A stretch of 64,000 bases of DNA from Rhodoferax sp. (GCF_012927445.1 NZ_JABBPD010000002.1:1-64000), one strand, 5' to 3'. Numbered from the stretch's first letter, positions 38,862 to 47,103 are shown. The notes: generated by a model not told the origin, from the sequence alone. A program made the numbers and translations.

Positions 38862-39083
38862 ATGAAGCCAGAGCAGGCCCTTCGCAAGCTTCCCAGGATC
38901 ATCAGAAAGACCATCAACCGTAACGCCTTCAGACTTGCCAGGACTGAAGCCTATGAATACTTGTGCAGGGATTTGGAGCAGCAAGCACAAAACCTGCTCA
39001 ATATCACTGACGCCTCAGTCAATGAGGTGATCGCGGTTTTAGAGCAATCCTCGTTCAGATGGCCTGATCCCCCCGGGGAGTAA
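38862..39083 (+). CDS. small uncharacterised protein
   Basis: A 73-residue protein (MKPEQALRKLPRIIRKTINR…) with a basic N-terminus and acidic C-terminus. It starts 13 bp after the previous gene. No family recognised. Confidence 0.55.
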   Translation: MKPEQALRKLPRIIRKTINRNAFRLARTEAYEYLCRDLEQQAQNLLNITDASVNEVIAVLEQSSFRWPDPPGE

Positions 39084-39374
39084 GGACCGGAACGACAAGC
39101 AGGGCGGCATAGACCCTTTTAAGACCGCTTTAAGCGCCGCGTTCTCAAATTTTCAAGGGGGTAGCGGCTGCAGGGGGAGAAAACGCCTCAAACAGGCCGT
39201 TTTTATGGTGAATGCGCCAGGTGATCACCGACGAACCAAAGCTCTTTAAGAGCCATACAAACCGGGATGCGGTGGAATTGGTCCGGGAGTTAAAAAGGTT
39301 TATCTCCCCACTCGAAGGCAAAAATTCGAGTGTTGGCCTCACCAATTTCACTATCAAATCATCGGAAAAACACC

Positions 39375-39665
39375 ATGTCAGACACCATTATCAAGCAACT
39401 GAAAAAGCCCTGGAAAGTCGGCGGCAAAGAGGCTACCGATATTGAAGTGCGTCCCGCCAGTATGAAAGACGTGTGCGAGGCGGAACAGTCGGCATCAGGC
39501 TTTCAGCCCAACTCGTTCAATGTTCAGATGGCTTGTCTGCAAGTGGTGCGCGCAGGTGAATTCACTGGCCCCTTTGTGGCCAGTCACTTTGCCGCCATGC
39601 GCACGGCTCAATTCGGCGAGATTGCCGCTGCCCTGCAGGAGGCTGATCGCCTGGGGGAAGACTAG
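39375..39665 (+). CDS. phage tail assembly chaperone (Mu gp41/P2 E-like)
   Basis: A 96-residue protein of the tail assembly chaperone family shared by Mu gp41, P2 gpE and relatives (IKQLKKPWKVGGKEATDIEV, then PASMKDVCEAEQSASG). These proteins coat the tape-measure protein before tail assembly. It is followed by a small GpE'-like frame in the -1 phase, open back to the end of this gene, as expected for a programmed frameshift. ATG 39375 is the family-like start. Confidence 0.8.
   Translation: MSDTIIKQLKKPWKVGGKEATDIEVRPASMKDVCEAEQSASGFQPNSFNVQMACLQVVRAGEFTGPFVASHFAAMRTAQFGEIAAALQEADRLGED
39653..39659 (+). promoter_or_regulatory. candidate -1 ribosomal frameshift site
   Basis: G-GGG-GAA lies four codons before the tail chaperone stop. 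A shift by -1 here gives an open frame (GGG GGA AGA CTA …) that runs without a stop into the GpE'-like frame at 39683. Lambda and P2-like tail genes use this arrangement. The slip sequence itself is not optimal. Confidence 0.45.
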
Positions 39666-39682
39666 TCGCTAAGCGGAAAAAT

Positions 39683-39811
39683 ATGCTTAGCCAGGTCATG
39701 CTGCTGGCGCTCAAGTTCCACTGGAGCCGCGCAGAGATCATGAACCTTCCCATTGCTGAATTTGAGCATTACGTCACCGAGCTTTCATTACTCCACACAC
39801 CTAAATCATGA
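39683..39811 (+). CDS. GpE-type tail protein (frameshift partner)
   Basis: A 42-codon frame with the P2 GpE family pattern (LLALKFHWSRAEIMNLPIAE), in the -1 phase relative to the preceding tail chaperone. It is probably made as a C-terminal extension of that protein by frameshifting rather than alone, although ATG 39683 is available. Its stop overlaps the tape-measure start (ATGA). Confidence 0.7.
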   Translation: MLSQVMLLALKFHWSRAEIMNLPIAEFEHYVTELSLLHTPKS

Positions 39812-41604
39812 GCACTACCTATGTTGTCGGCGTCCGAATAGATGGAAATGCAGCCAGCTACCTGCGCGCCGTGCAGCAGGCGCAGGCTGGTACCAGCAGG
39901 TTCACTGCGGCTGCCAAGGCTGAGTTCCAAAGGCTCAAGGGCTTCATGCAGTCATACCAGGGCCAGCTGGCATCGCTGGGTTTGGGTGTGGGGTTTGTGG
40001 CGATGGCCACCGAGGCGGCGAAGTTGCAGCGCAACCTGACGCAGATTAGCCTGACCGCCGGTATGAGCATTCAAGAGCAGACAGATGCCTACCAAAAAAT
40101 GTTTGAAATGATCAAGCGCAATGGCGGCGTTATGGAAGAAACGGTGGGGAGCTTTGGCAGCTTGATTGCCGCAGGCCTGAAATACAAAGAAGCGATGAAT
40201 GCGACCGACGCGATCAGTGACGCGCAAGCGGTTACTGGTGCAAACCCCGCTGTGCTGGCGGGTGCGTTGACTGTGGGTGCGGCTAACTTTAATTTGGATT
40301 TATCAAAGTTGGGCGTAGCCGCCACAATGCTGGACAAGATGACGGCATCGGGGCGCATGGGCAATGCGGAGCTGGAGAATCTTTCCAATATCTTGCCCCG
40401 AATTGCATCCAGAGCCCAAGGCGCGGGGATGAATTTTGACAAAACATTGGCCTTCACTCAGGCCATGTCTCAGATTGAGAAGCAACCGGACAGGCTGGCG
40501 ACATTGGTTGATTCGTCGATGCGGCTGTTCACCAACATGAACTACTCCAAAGACGCTGAAAAAGCGACGGGGGTAAAGATGTTTGGCAAGCAAGGTGAGC
40601 GGCGTGATGCGGTGGCTGTGCTGGAAGACATGCGCAAAAAATACAAGGCGCTGAAAACCGATGCAGAGCGTTTCGCATTTATGGGAAAAACGTTTGGTAA
40701 AACCGACCTTGATACCCAGCGCGGCATGTCAAGTGCGCTCAGTGGCGAGATGCTGGAAAAGATGCGGGAGTTCATCGCGCTTACAGGCAAGGCCGACGGA
40801 ACGATTTTGAAAGACATGGCACGTGCCACCAGCAATGCTGCCACCCAAGCTGAGCGCCTGCGCAACACATTGCGCCATGCCGCTGAAGGTTTTGCAAAAC
40901 CCGTCAATGAAACCATCGCTAACGCCATCAAATACCTGCTCGACAGCAAGGAAAAGGGCGGACTTGAATTGAGTGGTGGCCAGATCTCCGGTAGCGCGGC
41001 TGCAGGCGCTGTCGGCGTTTATGCCCTCTCGCGCATCCTGCCTGGCATGGCGGGCAAGCTGCTGGGCCGCACGGGTGGACTGGCTGCAGGCGTGGCCGAA
41101 GGCAAGGCGCTGCAAGCGGCCGCTGGCATCACCCCGGTCTATGTCACCAACTGGGCCGAGATGGGTGGCAGTGCCGGAGTGATACCAGTCGCCCCTGGCG
41201 CACCAGGAACTGGTCCAGGCGCCGCCTCGATCGGAAGTGCAGGCAGCTTGGTTCGCTACATGAGCTTGATGGGTAAATTATTGGGGCCGCTGATGATGCT
41301 AGAGGCACTGACCCAGCCCAGCGAGGCAGATATTGCAGCGCTCCGCCGTATGGATGCCAAGAAAGCGCGTGACGGCGGGGGCAGCGGGATTCGTGGCCAG
41401 GGTTTCAATGACCCGCGCATCATTGGCATCGGTGACACACGGGCCGCCCTGCAAGAGGCGTTGCGCGCCACTGAGGTCAGGGGTGAAATATTTGTGCGTG
41501 TAATCGCCGCACCTGGCCTCAATGTACAAACCGAGTTCAAGAGCAACAGCCCGCGCATTCCCATGAAGTCATTGGGCCAGACCAATATGCAGGCAGGGCA
41601 CTGA
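39808..41604 (+). CDS. phage tail tape-measure protein
   Basis: A 598-residue protein with the TP901/Mu gp42-type tape-measure N-terminal region (about 45-340; KLQRNLTQISLTAGMSIQEQ, QAVTGANPAVLAGALTVGAA). The middle has Gly/Ala-rich hydrophobic stretches (about 390-425) and the C-terminal part is short. Tape measures set tail length; 598 residues would imply a short tail compared with Mu-type phages. The baseplate and later tail genes that normally follow are missing. Confidence 0.85.
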   Translation: MSTTYVVGVRIDGNAASYLRAVQQAQAGTSRFTAAAKAEFQRLKGFMQSYQGQLASLGLGVGFVAMATEAAKLQRNLTQISLTAGMSIQEQTDAYQKMFEMIKRNGGVMEETVGSFGSLIAAGLKYKEAMNATDAISDAQAVTGANPAVLAGALTVGAANFNLDLSKLGVAATMLDKMTASGRMGNAELENLSNILPRIASRAQGAGMNFDKTLAFTQAMSQIEKQPDRLATLVDSSMRLFTNMNYSKDAEKATGVKMFGKQGERRDAVAVLEDMRKKYKALKTDAERFAFMGKTFGKTDLDTQRGMSSALSGEMLEKMREFIALTGKADGTILKDMARATSNAATQAERLRNTLRHAAEGFAKPVNETIANAIKYLLDSKEKGGLELSGGQISGSAAAGAVGVYALSRILPGMAGKLLGRTGGLAAGVAEGKALQAAAGITPVYVTNWAEMGGSAGVIPVAPGAPGTGPGAASIGSAGSLVRYMSLMGKLLGPLMMLEALTQPSEADIAALRRMDAKKARDGGGSGIRGQGFNDPRIIGIGDTRAALQEALRATEVRGEIFVRVIAAPGLNVQTEFKSNSPRIPMKSLGQTNMQAGH

Positions 41605-41760
41605 TTTTCCGCCAATGGGGAAAGCGATTTAAACGCTTTACAAGCCTTGAAAGTCTTATCAAGGTGGAATGGTGGGAAAGGAGTTAAACACTTTATGTCC
41701 ACTGTTTGAAATAAAAGCGTTGCACGACGTCATGAATTGCTTCAAGGCCTCGCTGAGAAC

Positions 41761-42129
41761 ATGGCCGTGCACATGGCAAAAAAATACCAGACTCCCGACG
41801 AGCAAGCCATGGAAATTGGCAATTATCTTGCTGATTGTCTGGTGGATCACTGGAAGGGCCAGACGATCTATATCCCTAGTGATTCGAGCTACAAGCGCAG
41901 CGCCAGAGATATAGAGATTTGTGAGCGTATGGAGCGTGGCAACGCACACGAAATTGCGGCCGAATTTGGCCTCAGCTTTGTCCGTGTGTACCAAATTAAT
42001 GCCCGGTACTTGGCCGAGAAGCGGAAAAACTTAAACACCTTGACGTCTTCAAAACCGCCAGCCAAACACCCTAAGAATCGAGGCCTTCAGGCTCATAACA
42101 TTTTTAGCGCGAGAGGTGGATATGACTAA
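41761..42129 (+). CDS. mor: Mor-family transcription activator
   Basis: A 122-residue protein. Residues about 12-90 match Mor/C of phage Mu, the activator of middle and late genes: a dimerisation half with YLADCLVDHWKGQTIYIPS and a helix-turn-helix half with ARDIEICERMERGNAHEIAA, EFGLSFVRVYQINARY. ATG 41761 is chosen; an upstream TTG at 41737 gives 8 more residues. In Mu, mor lies in the early region; here it follows the tape-measure gene, so gene order is rearranged. The 156-bp gap before it holds AT-rich TTTAAACGCTTT-like motifs. Confidence 0.82.
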   Translation: MAVHMAKKYQTPDEQAMEIGNYLADCLVDHWKGQTIYIPSDSSYKRSARDIEICERMERGNAHEIAAEFGLSFVRVYQINARYLAEKRKNLNTLTSSKPPAKHPKNRGLQAHNIFSARGGYD

Positions 42130-42175
42130 ACCTGCGCCTGTTTATCGCCTCAATTGACCCACCACCCCAATCACT

Positions 42176-42847
42176 ATGACCAACAACGCCAAAAACATCC
42201 TGCAAACCAACCTGCAAGAACTTCAGCAGAAAATCGACCTGATAAAAATAAAAAAGCGAGCTGCGTCTACGCTGAAAATTGAGCTAGAAAATAAGATCAA
42301 CGATCTATATGCCAAGCCATTGAATGATCGCCAGATGATGCAATTTATGCTCTCAGCGGTGGATGAACGCGCGGCGGTATACAAGGCCGATATGTTGAGT
42401 TCTGGATTTTTGGATGCCTCAAAAATCATGACTAAAAGCCCCTTGTCTTTCGACGACTTCGAACAAATTCAAGGGCGCGGTCGCGTGTGGGGTAAGCGCT
42501 CTTCACCGAGTGAAGTAGACCTCTTATACAAATTTGAACTCGTCAAGACGTACAACATTGGAACCCATACTTGGATGCCCTATTTCTTCGGGGACTTGAT
42601 CAAACAAAAGATAGCTGACCTCTACCATTGCAAGTACGGGAAAACGGCGCTTGAAGCTCTTGAATCGGTTGAGGATCGAAGCGCGGCCATCAATGACATT
42701 GAAAGTCAATTGATCAAATTGGATGAAGAGATTGTCACCATCAATGGCGAAATTGTTGCAGCTTCAGAACCTATCATGAAATTTATGCAGGGCTTCCGCG
42801 AAGCAAACGGATCACCTCTGAACAGTGCTTCTATTGGGGTACGTTGA
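42176..42847 (+). CDS. uncharacterised coiled-coil protein
   Basis: A 223-residue protein with predicted coiled coils at both ends (about 10-45, NLQELQQKIDLIKIKKRAA; about 165-205, INDIESQLIKLDEEIVTI) around a folded middle (FEQIQGRGRVWGKRS, GTHTWMPYFFGDLIK). The base composition is more AT-rich than its neighbours. No family recognised. Its TGA overlaps the start of the protease gene. It could be a cargo gene of element 2. Confidence 0.65.
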   Translation: MTNNAKNILQTNLQELQQKIDLIKIKKRAASTLKIELENKINDLYAKPLNDRQMMQFMLSAVDERAAVYKADMLSSGFLDASKIMTKSPLSFDDFEQIQGRGRVWGKRSSPSEVDLLYKFELVKTYNIGTHTWMPYFFGDLIKQKIADLYHCKYGKTALEALESVEDRSAAINDIESQLIKLDEEIVTINGEIVAASEPIMKFMQGFREANGSPLNSASIGVR

Positions 42848-43506
42848 TGATGCCAGCTACAGCGCTCTCCGCTATAGCGATTCCGTTGACCGACAAGAGT
42901 GAATTTCGCATTCTCCCAGCGAGTAGATTCAAGGCGGTCGATGGTAGGCCATCCGGTGGCATGTGGGTAATGAATGCGGCCATCGGCGCAAAGCTGGTCA
43001 GTGAGGCAAATTCCCGAAAGATAGATTACGTCATTGACTATGAGCATCAGACGCTCCTGGCGAATACCAATGGCAAACCCGCACCGGCAGCGGGATGGTT
43101 CAAAAATCTGGCCTGGCGTGACGATGGTCTATATGTCACGGATACACGCTGGACGGCAGCAGCAAAAGCCATGCTTGACGCAGAGCAGTACCGTTTCATT
43201 TCCCCCGCCTTCTTGTTTGATAAAAAGACGTTCGAAGTGACCGGGCTGCTCAACATCGCATTGACAAATTCCCCTGCATTGCATGGACTGACAGATCTTG
43301 CTTTGCTGAAGTTGACAAACCCTTTGATGCAAGGTGGGCAACAACCAAATTTGACCGCGAAAGATCGCGAGATTTTCAAATCAGTTTTTGGCATGGATAC
43401 TGATGCGCTCGCATCTACCGGCGCCATGCAAGCAAATGTTGTCGAGCCAGTTATGACAGACAGATCGCTTGAAGCCCTAGTAAAGATGTTTCATTACGCT
43501 GGCTAG
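42847..43506 (+). CDS. Mu gpI-like phage protease, C-terminally short
   Basis: A 219-residue homologue of the Mu I protease, the head maturation protease and scaffold. The protease half is recognisable (EFRILPASRFKAVDGRPSGG; DYEHQTLLANTNGKPAPAAGWF; YRFISPAFLFDKKTFEV). Mu gpI is about 360 residues with a C-terminal scaffold half; here only a short tail remains. The stop is 180 bp from the right end of the element, and no head or portal genes are present, so a role in capsid maturation of a helper phage or mere decay are both possible. Confidence 0.78.
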   Translation: MMPATALSAIAIPLTDKSEFRILPASRFKAVDGRPSGGMWVMNAAIGAKLVSEANSRKIDYVIDYEHQTLLANTNGKPAPAAGWFKNLAWRDDGLYVTDTRWTAAAKAMLDAEQYRFISPAFLFDKKTFEVTGLLNIALTNSPALHGLTDLALLKLTNPLMQGGQQPNLTAKDREIFKSVFGMDTDALASTGAMQANVVEPVMTDRSLEALVKMFHYAG

Positions 43507-43641
43507 GCGCTAATCTCTGTTTTTACGCCAGTCCACAAGGGTATTTCAAAGGCTTCTGAAGCTACCTTAAAGGTTCGTTCTAAGACAGTTTTGCAAATGT
43601 TGATAACTTGTGCATAAGTTGAAACATTGGAGCTTTTCCCC

Positions 43642-43682
43642 TTCCTCCAAGATCGTGGCCTCTTTCCTCTGTGATCGTGGCC
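43642..43682 (-). promoter_or_regulatory. right-end transposase-site-like repeats R2 and R1
   Basis: Two inverted copies of the GGCCACGATC…GAGGAA motif: R2 at 43642-43660 and R1 at 43663-43682, 21 bp apart. They read towards the interior from the right end of element 2 and mirror L1 and L2. Confidence 0.8.
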
Positions 43683-43848
43683 GTTTACACAGGACACTGT
43701 TTAAGTGGGTAGGGTTGTCACCAGCAGTTCCCCCGTGAGCAGAACGCAGTGGCCGACCATCGTTGCATTCGGCGCCACCTGCCTGTCGGATTGATGGTTG
43801 CACTTGAAGTCTATTGGTCAAGCAACCTCGCGTAAAGTAAGGCTCACA

Positions 43849-44541
43849 ATGAGCCGCCTCCAACTCGCCCTTGCATTGCTCCAGCAGGATGCTCGTCCCC
43901 GCGAGCTGGCTGGCATGGCCAGATTTGGCATCAATCCTGAAGGCCGTCTGGGCTTGTCCATGCCAGTCATGCGCCGCATTGCACAAACGTTAGGGTGCGA
44001 CCATGAACTGGCGCTCGCGTTGTGGGATACCGGCATACCTGATGCCCGCATCGTGGCGGGCATGGTAGCCGAGCCCGCAAAACTGACATCGCCGCAAATG
44101 GACGCCTGGGCCAAGGACTTCTCATCCTGGGACGTGTGTGACCAAGTCTGTGGCAGCGCCTTCTTGGCTTCGTCGTTGGCCTGGCACAAAGTACCTGAGT
44201 GGGCTGTACACAAGGAAGAGTTTGTACGTCGTGCGGCCTTTGCGTTGCTGGCCACACTGGCGGTGCATGACAAGCGGGCTGTCGATGAGCGCTTCGTCAT
44301 GATGCTGCCCCTCATTGAAGCTGCAGCAGGGGATGAGCGCAACTTTGTCAAAAAGGCGGTGAACTGGGCGCTACGCAACATCGGCAAGCGCAATCTGGCG
44401 CTTAATGCTGCTGCCATCGAAGCAGCTCGGCGCATTCAGCGGCAAGGCTCTCGGTCGGCGCGGTGGATTGCTGCTGACGCGTTGCGAGAACTTAGCAGTG
44501 AGGCGGTGCAGGCGCGCCTGCGGGAGCGTGCAGGTAGCTAA
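43849..44541 (+). CDS. DNA alkylation repair protein, AlkD-like HEAT repeat
   Basis: A 230-residue helical-repeat protein of the AlkC/AlkD superfamily (MARFGINPEGRLGLSMPVMR, SWDVCDQVCGSAFLAS, DERNFVKKAVNWALRNIGKR). AlkD proteins excise bulky or positively charged alkylated bases. ATG 43849 is preferred over an upstream TTG. It is the first gene beyond element 2 and its end overlaps the convergent next gene by 4 bp. Confidence 0.85.
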   Translation: MSRLQLALALLQQDARPRELAGMARFGINPEGRLGLSMPVMRRIAQTLGCDHELALALWDTGIPDARIVAGMVAEPAKLTSPQMDAWAKDFSSWDVCDQVCGSAFLASSLAWHKVPEWAVHKEEFVRRAAFALLATLAVHDKRAVDERFVMMLPLIEAAAGDERNFVKKAVNWALRNIGKRNLALNAAAIEAARRIQRQGSRSARWIAADALRELSSEAVQARLRERAGS

Positions 44542-44837
44542 GCATTCATGTTCAGCAGCGCACCGGCTATCTTGTCATTGGTTTTGAACACCGCAAGGTT
44601 GGCTAAAAACGAATTCTTGGCTTGAAGTTGCGCCACGACATCCGTCTCCAGCGACGCCCCCTCAGAGCGCGCAGTCGTCAATGCCGTGGATACCCCACCC
44701 TCTGCTTGGGAGTTTTGAAGCACTTCCTGGCGATGAAAACCAGTGGTGTTCATGTTGGCAATATTGTGAGCAGACGAATTCAGCGTCATCTGCGCCGCGT
44801 TCATGCCTGACTGTGCAATGGATGAAATGGAGGCCAT
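44538..44837 (-). CDS. flagellar basal-body-rod-like small protein
   Basis: A 99-residue protein whose N-terminal 35 residues are the flagellar rod signature (SISSIAQSGMNAAQMTLNSS, AHNIANMNTTGFHRQEV). The C-terminal part (about 65-99) also resembles the rod/hook helix (DVVAQLQAKNSFLANLAVFK). The central domain of FlgB/FlgC-type proteins is missing and no other flagellar gene is nearby. ATG 44837 has GGAGG-like bases upstream (complement of the 44840 region is weak). Role unclear. Confidence 0.75.
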   Translation of the reverse strand: MASISSIAQSGMNAAQMTLNSSAHNIANMNTTGFHRQEVLQNSQAEGGVSTALTTARSEGASLETDVVAQLQAKNSFLANLAVFKTNDKIAGALLNMNA

Positions 44838-45203
44838 GTGAAAATCCAGTTCAGTGGTTGACTGTACTGGATTTGAGCACAAAGTTGCATTCAGTTTGAC
44901 GCGGCCGGCCTTGGACCAAGCAGGGCCTGACTACTGAATGGCGACAGGTGGAAGAGGGTGGAAGAGGGTGGAAGAGGGTGGCATTCGAGATCTTGGAGCT
45001 GCTGGTAAGCAGTACGACATGACCTCTATCTTCAATACGGGTTCATCGTGAATTTGCGTCGTCATATTTTTTGATTCCTGCTCAGGCAGGGCTTGCATCG
45101 GTGCAGTGATGCATCTGCGGTCAACGAAAGTTGAAACCTTACGTTGTAAAGCTAATCTGAAATGTGACTGGCTTGCTCAACGAACATTTATTGACTGATT
45201 AAT
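44838..45203. other. non-coding gap with 11-bp tandem repeat
   Basis: GTGGAAGAGGG is repeated about three times in tandem at roughly 44948-44983. The rest of the 366 bp shows no gene. Confidence 0.6.
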
Positions 45204-45470
45204 ATGACCAATATCAAAACCCTATTTGCAGCGGCGCTGTTTTCAACTGTTGCTTCTATAGCGTTAGCGCAGGGATCTCTCGTATCTTTGGATAAGGGTG
45301 CCAACGCAGTCGTGGCCAAGAGTGCGCCAGCCTCTGCTAAGCCGAAGCAGCATAGGTCAACGCAGCCCACAAAAAAGAGTAATAAAGCGTCCCTGCACTC
45401 GAAAAAGTCGCAGAAGTCGCAAGCTGCTGAAAAGAAGAATTCCAAAGGCCCCGGATTGGAAGCCTACTAG
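45204..45470 (+). CDS. small secreted Lys/Ser-rich protein
   Basis: An 88-residue protein: signal peptide MTNIKTLFAAALFSTVASIA ending LAQ (cut near residue 22), then a highly basic tail rich in Lys, Ser and Ala (PTKKSNKASLHSKKSQKSQ). The N-terminus closely resembles the minus-strand protein at 46531-46734 (MLNIKTLIATVLLSGIAAV). Function unknown; such peptides are probably periplasmic or secreted and bind anionic ligands. Confidence 0.7.
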   Translation: MTNIKTLFAAALFSTVASIALAQGSLVSLDKGANAVVAKSAPASAKPKQHRSTQPTKKSNKASLHSKKSQKSQAAEKKNSKGPGLEAY

Positions 45471-45647
45471 ATTTGGCCACTGATTTCTATGGATCGGTGC
45501 GGGGGTTCTCGGCCCTTTTGTCTTCAGTTCAGGGCATTTTGGCTGTCAAACCGATATATTTCTTCGGAGTTGGTCTGAAGGTTCCGACGAGCATCTCTCA
45601 GTCAGCCCCGATTACTAACCGCTAAATGTTCAATCAAATTAACATTA

Positions 45648-45860
45648 ATGCAGAACGCAACTAAATCGGAATTTACCTTGGCACAAGAAGAAAAATTAAC
45701 AGTAGAAAAACAAAAGCGGAAATTGAATAAAGAGTGGATTTGGTGGACGCTTGTTGGCGCATTTATCGTGGGCTCTATTGGTGCGATGTTCGCTGCCGAT
45801 TACTTTTACGCACCAGGCGTGAATAATCCATCCACTCCAGCAGAGGCTGTTGGTAAGTGA
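45648..45860 (+). CDS. small single-pass membrane protein
   Basis: A 70-residue protein with a charged N-terminus (EEKLTVEKQKRKLNKEW) and one membrane helix (about 31-51, WWTLVGAFIVGSIGAMFAAD). No family recognised. Region 45471-45647 before it shows no gene. Confidence 0.6.
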   Translation: MQNATKSEFTLAQEEKLTVEKQKRKLNKEWIWWTLVGAFIVGSIGAMFAADYFYAPGVNNPSTPAEAVGK

Positions 45861-45919
45861 GTTTTACTATCGCCGTTTCTGGTCGTCGTTGACGGAGGTG
45901 GCTCCCTTCGATGAACGGG

Positions 45920-46342
45920 TCATGCACCCTGTTTCATTGTGTTCCGGGCCAGCCAACCACCAGCAATAGCAGCTGGAATTGTTGAGATGTATCCGACGGC
46001 ATTGAACCACTCAGGACTTTCGCTTTGGCCGCCCAACAGAATTCCTGCAGCAATGCCGACCACGCCAACTGCGAAAGCATTGAACAGTGGAAGATTTCTG
46101 GCTATCCTGGCCGCAATATAGCCACCAATAACCGTTGATAAAGAGCCAAGGAGCAAACCAAACAACAGGTACCCGTCGTTCTGTTCAATGATTTTCCCTG
46201 CGGCCGTTATCTCAGATTGAGTTGCCCCGGAGGTCAGCGAGTCACCACTGAAAACAATAAACGAAACAACGCCGGTTAGTAAGTCAAGTGCGAGCATTGT
46301 CAGTGTGCCAATGGCAACGGCCTTGAGATTGAATCTCTTCAC
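45920..46342 (-). CDS. small multi-pass membrane protein
   Basis: A 140-residue protein with four likely membrane helices (about 8-30, 58-80, 85-105 and 115-133; for example GYLLFGLLLGSLSTVIGGYI). No catalytic motif or family recognised. Confidence 0.65.
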   Translation of the reverse strand: MKRFNLKAVAIGTLTMLALDLLTGVVSFIVFSGDSLTSGATQSEITAAGKIIEQNDGYLLFGLLLGSLSTVIGGYIAARIARNLPLFNAFAVGVVGIAAGILLGGQSESPEWFNAVGYISTIPAAIAGGWLARNTMKQGA

Positions 46343-46530
46343 GACAGTCTTTCAAGTTGAGTCACTAATGTAAGGCTCATAAGTGGGGGTCAAAAAATAC
46401 AAGGCATTGGGCCTGTCGGTGGGCTATTGGGCTGGCAGTTATCGTTGGTAATGACTTCTTTGGAAGCCCAGCTGATGGGCGAAAGAAAAGAGGCCGAGTC
46501 TCCTCAGTTCCCCTTTAGATTGCTATCGGT

Positions 46531-46734
46531 TTATTTGGCAGCAGGTGCTACAGGTGCAGTTGTGTCCACCTTCTTCGTGGCGCTGGCTTTGTGGGCTTTT
46601 TTTGCAACGTGTTTCTTTGTAACTGCCTTTTTAACTATGGGCGCATCTTTTAGGGTAGCCAGTGCCTGGGCAAAGGAGACCGCAGCAATGCCAGAAAGCA
46701 ACACAGTAGCGATAAGGGTCTTGATGTTCAACAT
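46531..46734 (-). CDS. small secreted Lys/Ala-rich protein
   Basis: A 67-residue protein with signal peptide (MLNIKTLIATVLLSGIAAVS, then FAQ) and a basic tail (IVKKAVTKKHVAKKAHKASA). It is a likely paralogue of the protein at 45204, with the same NIKTL start, AQ cleavage region and Lys-rich tail. Function unknown. Confidence 0.7.
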   Translation of the reverse strand: MLNIKTLIATVLLSGIAAVSFAQALATLKDAPIVKKAVTKKHVAKKAHKASATKKVDTTAPVAPAAK

Positions 46735-47103
46735 GGTCAGTACTCACTCATAAAGCGATAGTCGCATTAGCTTCGACTGTCATAAGTGAGCCAGAATTTC
46801 CTTTGGGCTTGTACTTTCAACGTCGGGCTATCACCGGGGTTGACTGCATATACTTTTCTTTACAAAGGCGATAGACGCCTGGAAAAATCTCTACCAGCGA
46901 ATGTGGCATGCTGCGACAGGCATAGTGGATATGGTGAATGACGATGTTGATTAACTTCACGAATTACTCAAGCAAGGTCCTGGATATGGTATCCGGCGAG
47001 CTTGGGTATTCCGGGACGGTTTGATGGTCATACTATGCCAATACCGGGGGCGCAATTGACACACCACCGGCGGATAATCTTGACGCCTTCAAATGGAGCA
47101 CGA
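46735..47103. other. non-coding gap
   Basis: 369 bp between the divergent small secreted protein and prc. No gene, repeat or clear terminator is seen; it probably holds promoters for both neighbours. Confidence 0.4.

Larger units (their letters stand above)
35815..43689. mobile_element. element 2: Mu-like transposable element without transposase
   Basis: Both ends begin TGT and share 21 of the outer 27 bases in inverted orientation. The same 5 bases, CAGGA, flank them (35810-35814 and 43690-43694), the duplication size made by Mu-type transposition. Each end has two copies of a GGCCACGATC…GAGGAAA site: 115 bp apart at the left and about 21 bp apart at the right, the same asymmetry as MuA sites L1/L2 and R1/R2. 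Inside are C4 RNA, small genes, tail genes, a Mor-type activator and protease I, all on the plus strand. No A or B transposition genes, capsid or lysis genes are seen in its 7,875 bp. Confidence 0.85.

Noticed and set aside
39212..39445. 77-codon frame before the tail chaperone
   Set aside because: Overlaps the tail chaperone start and lacks a convincing start; may be the remnant of a deleted upstream gene.
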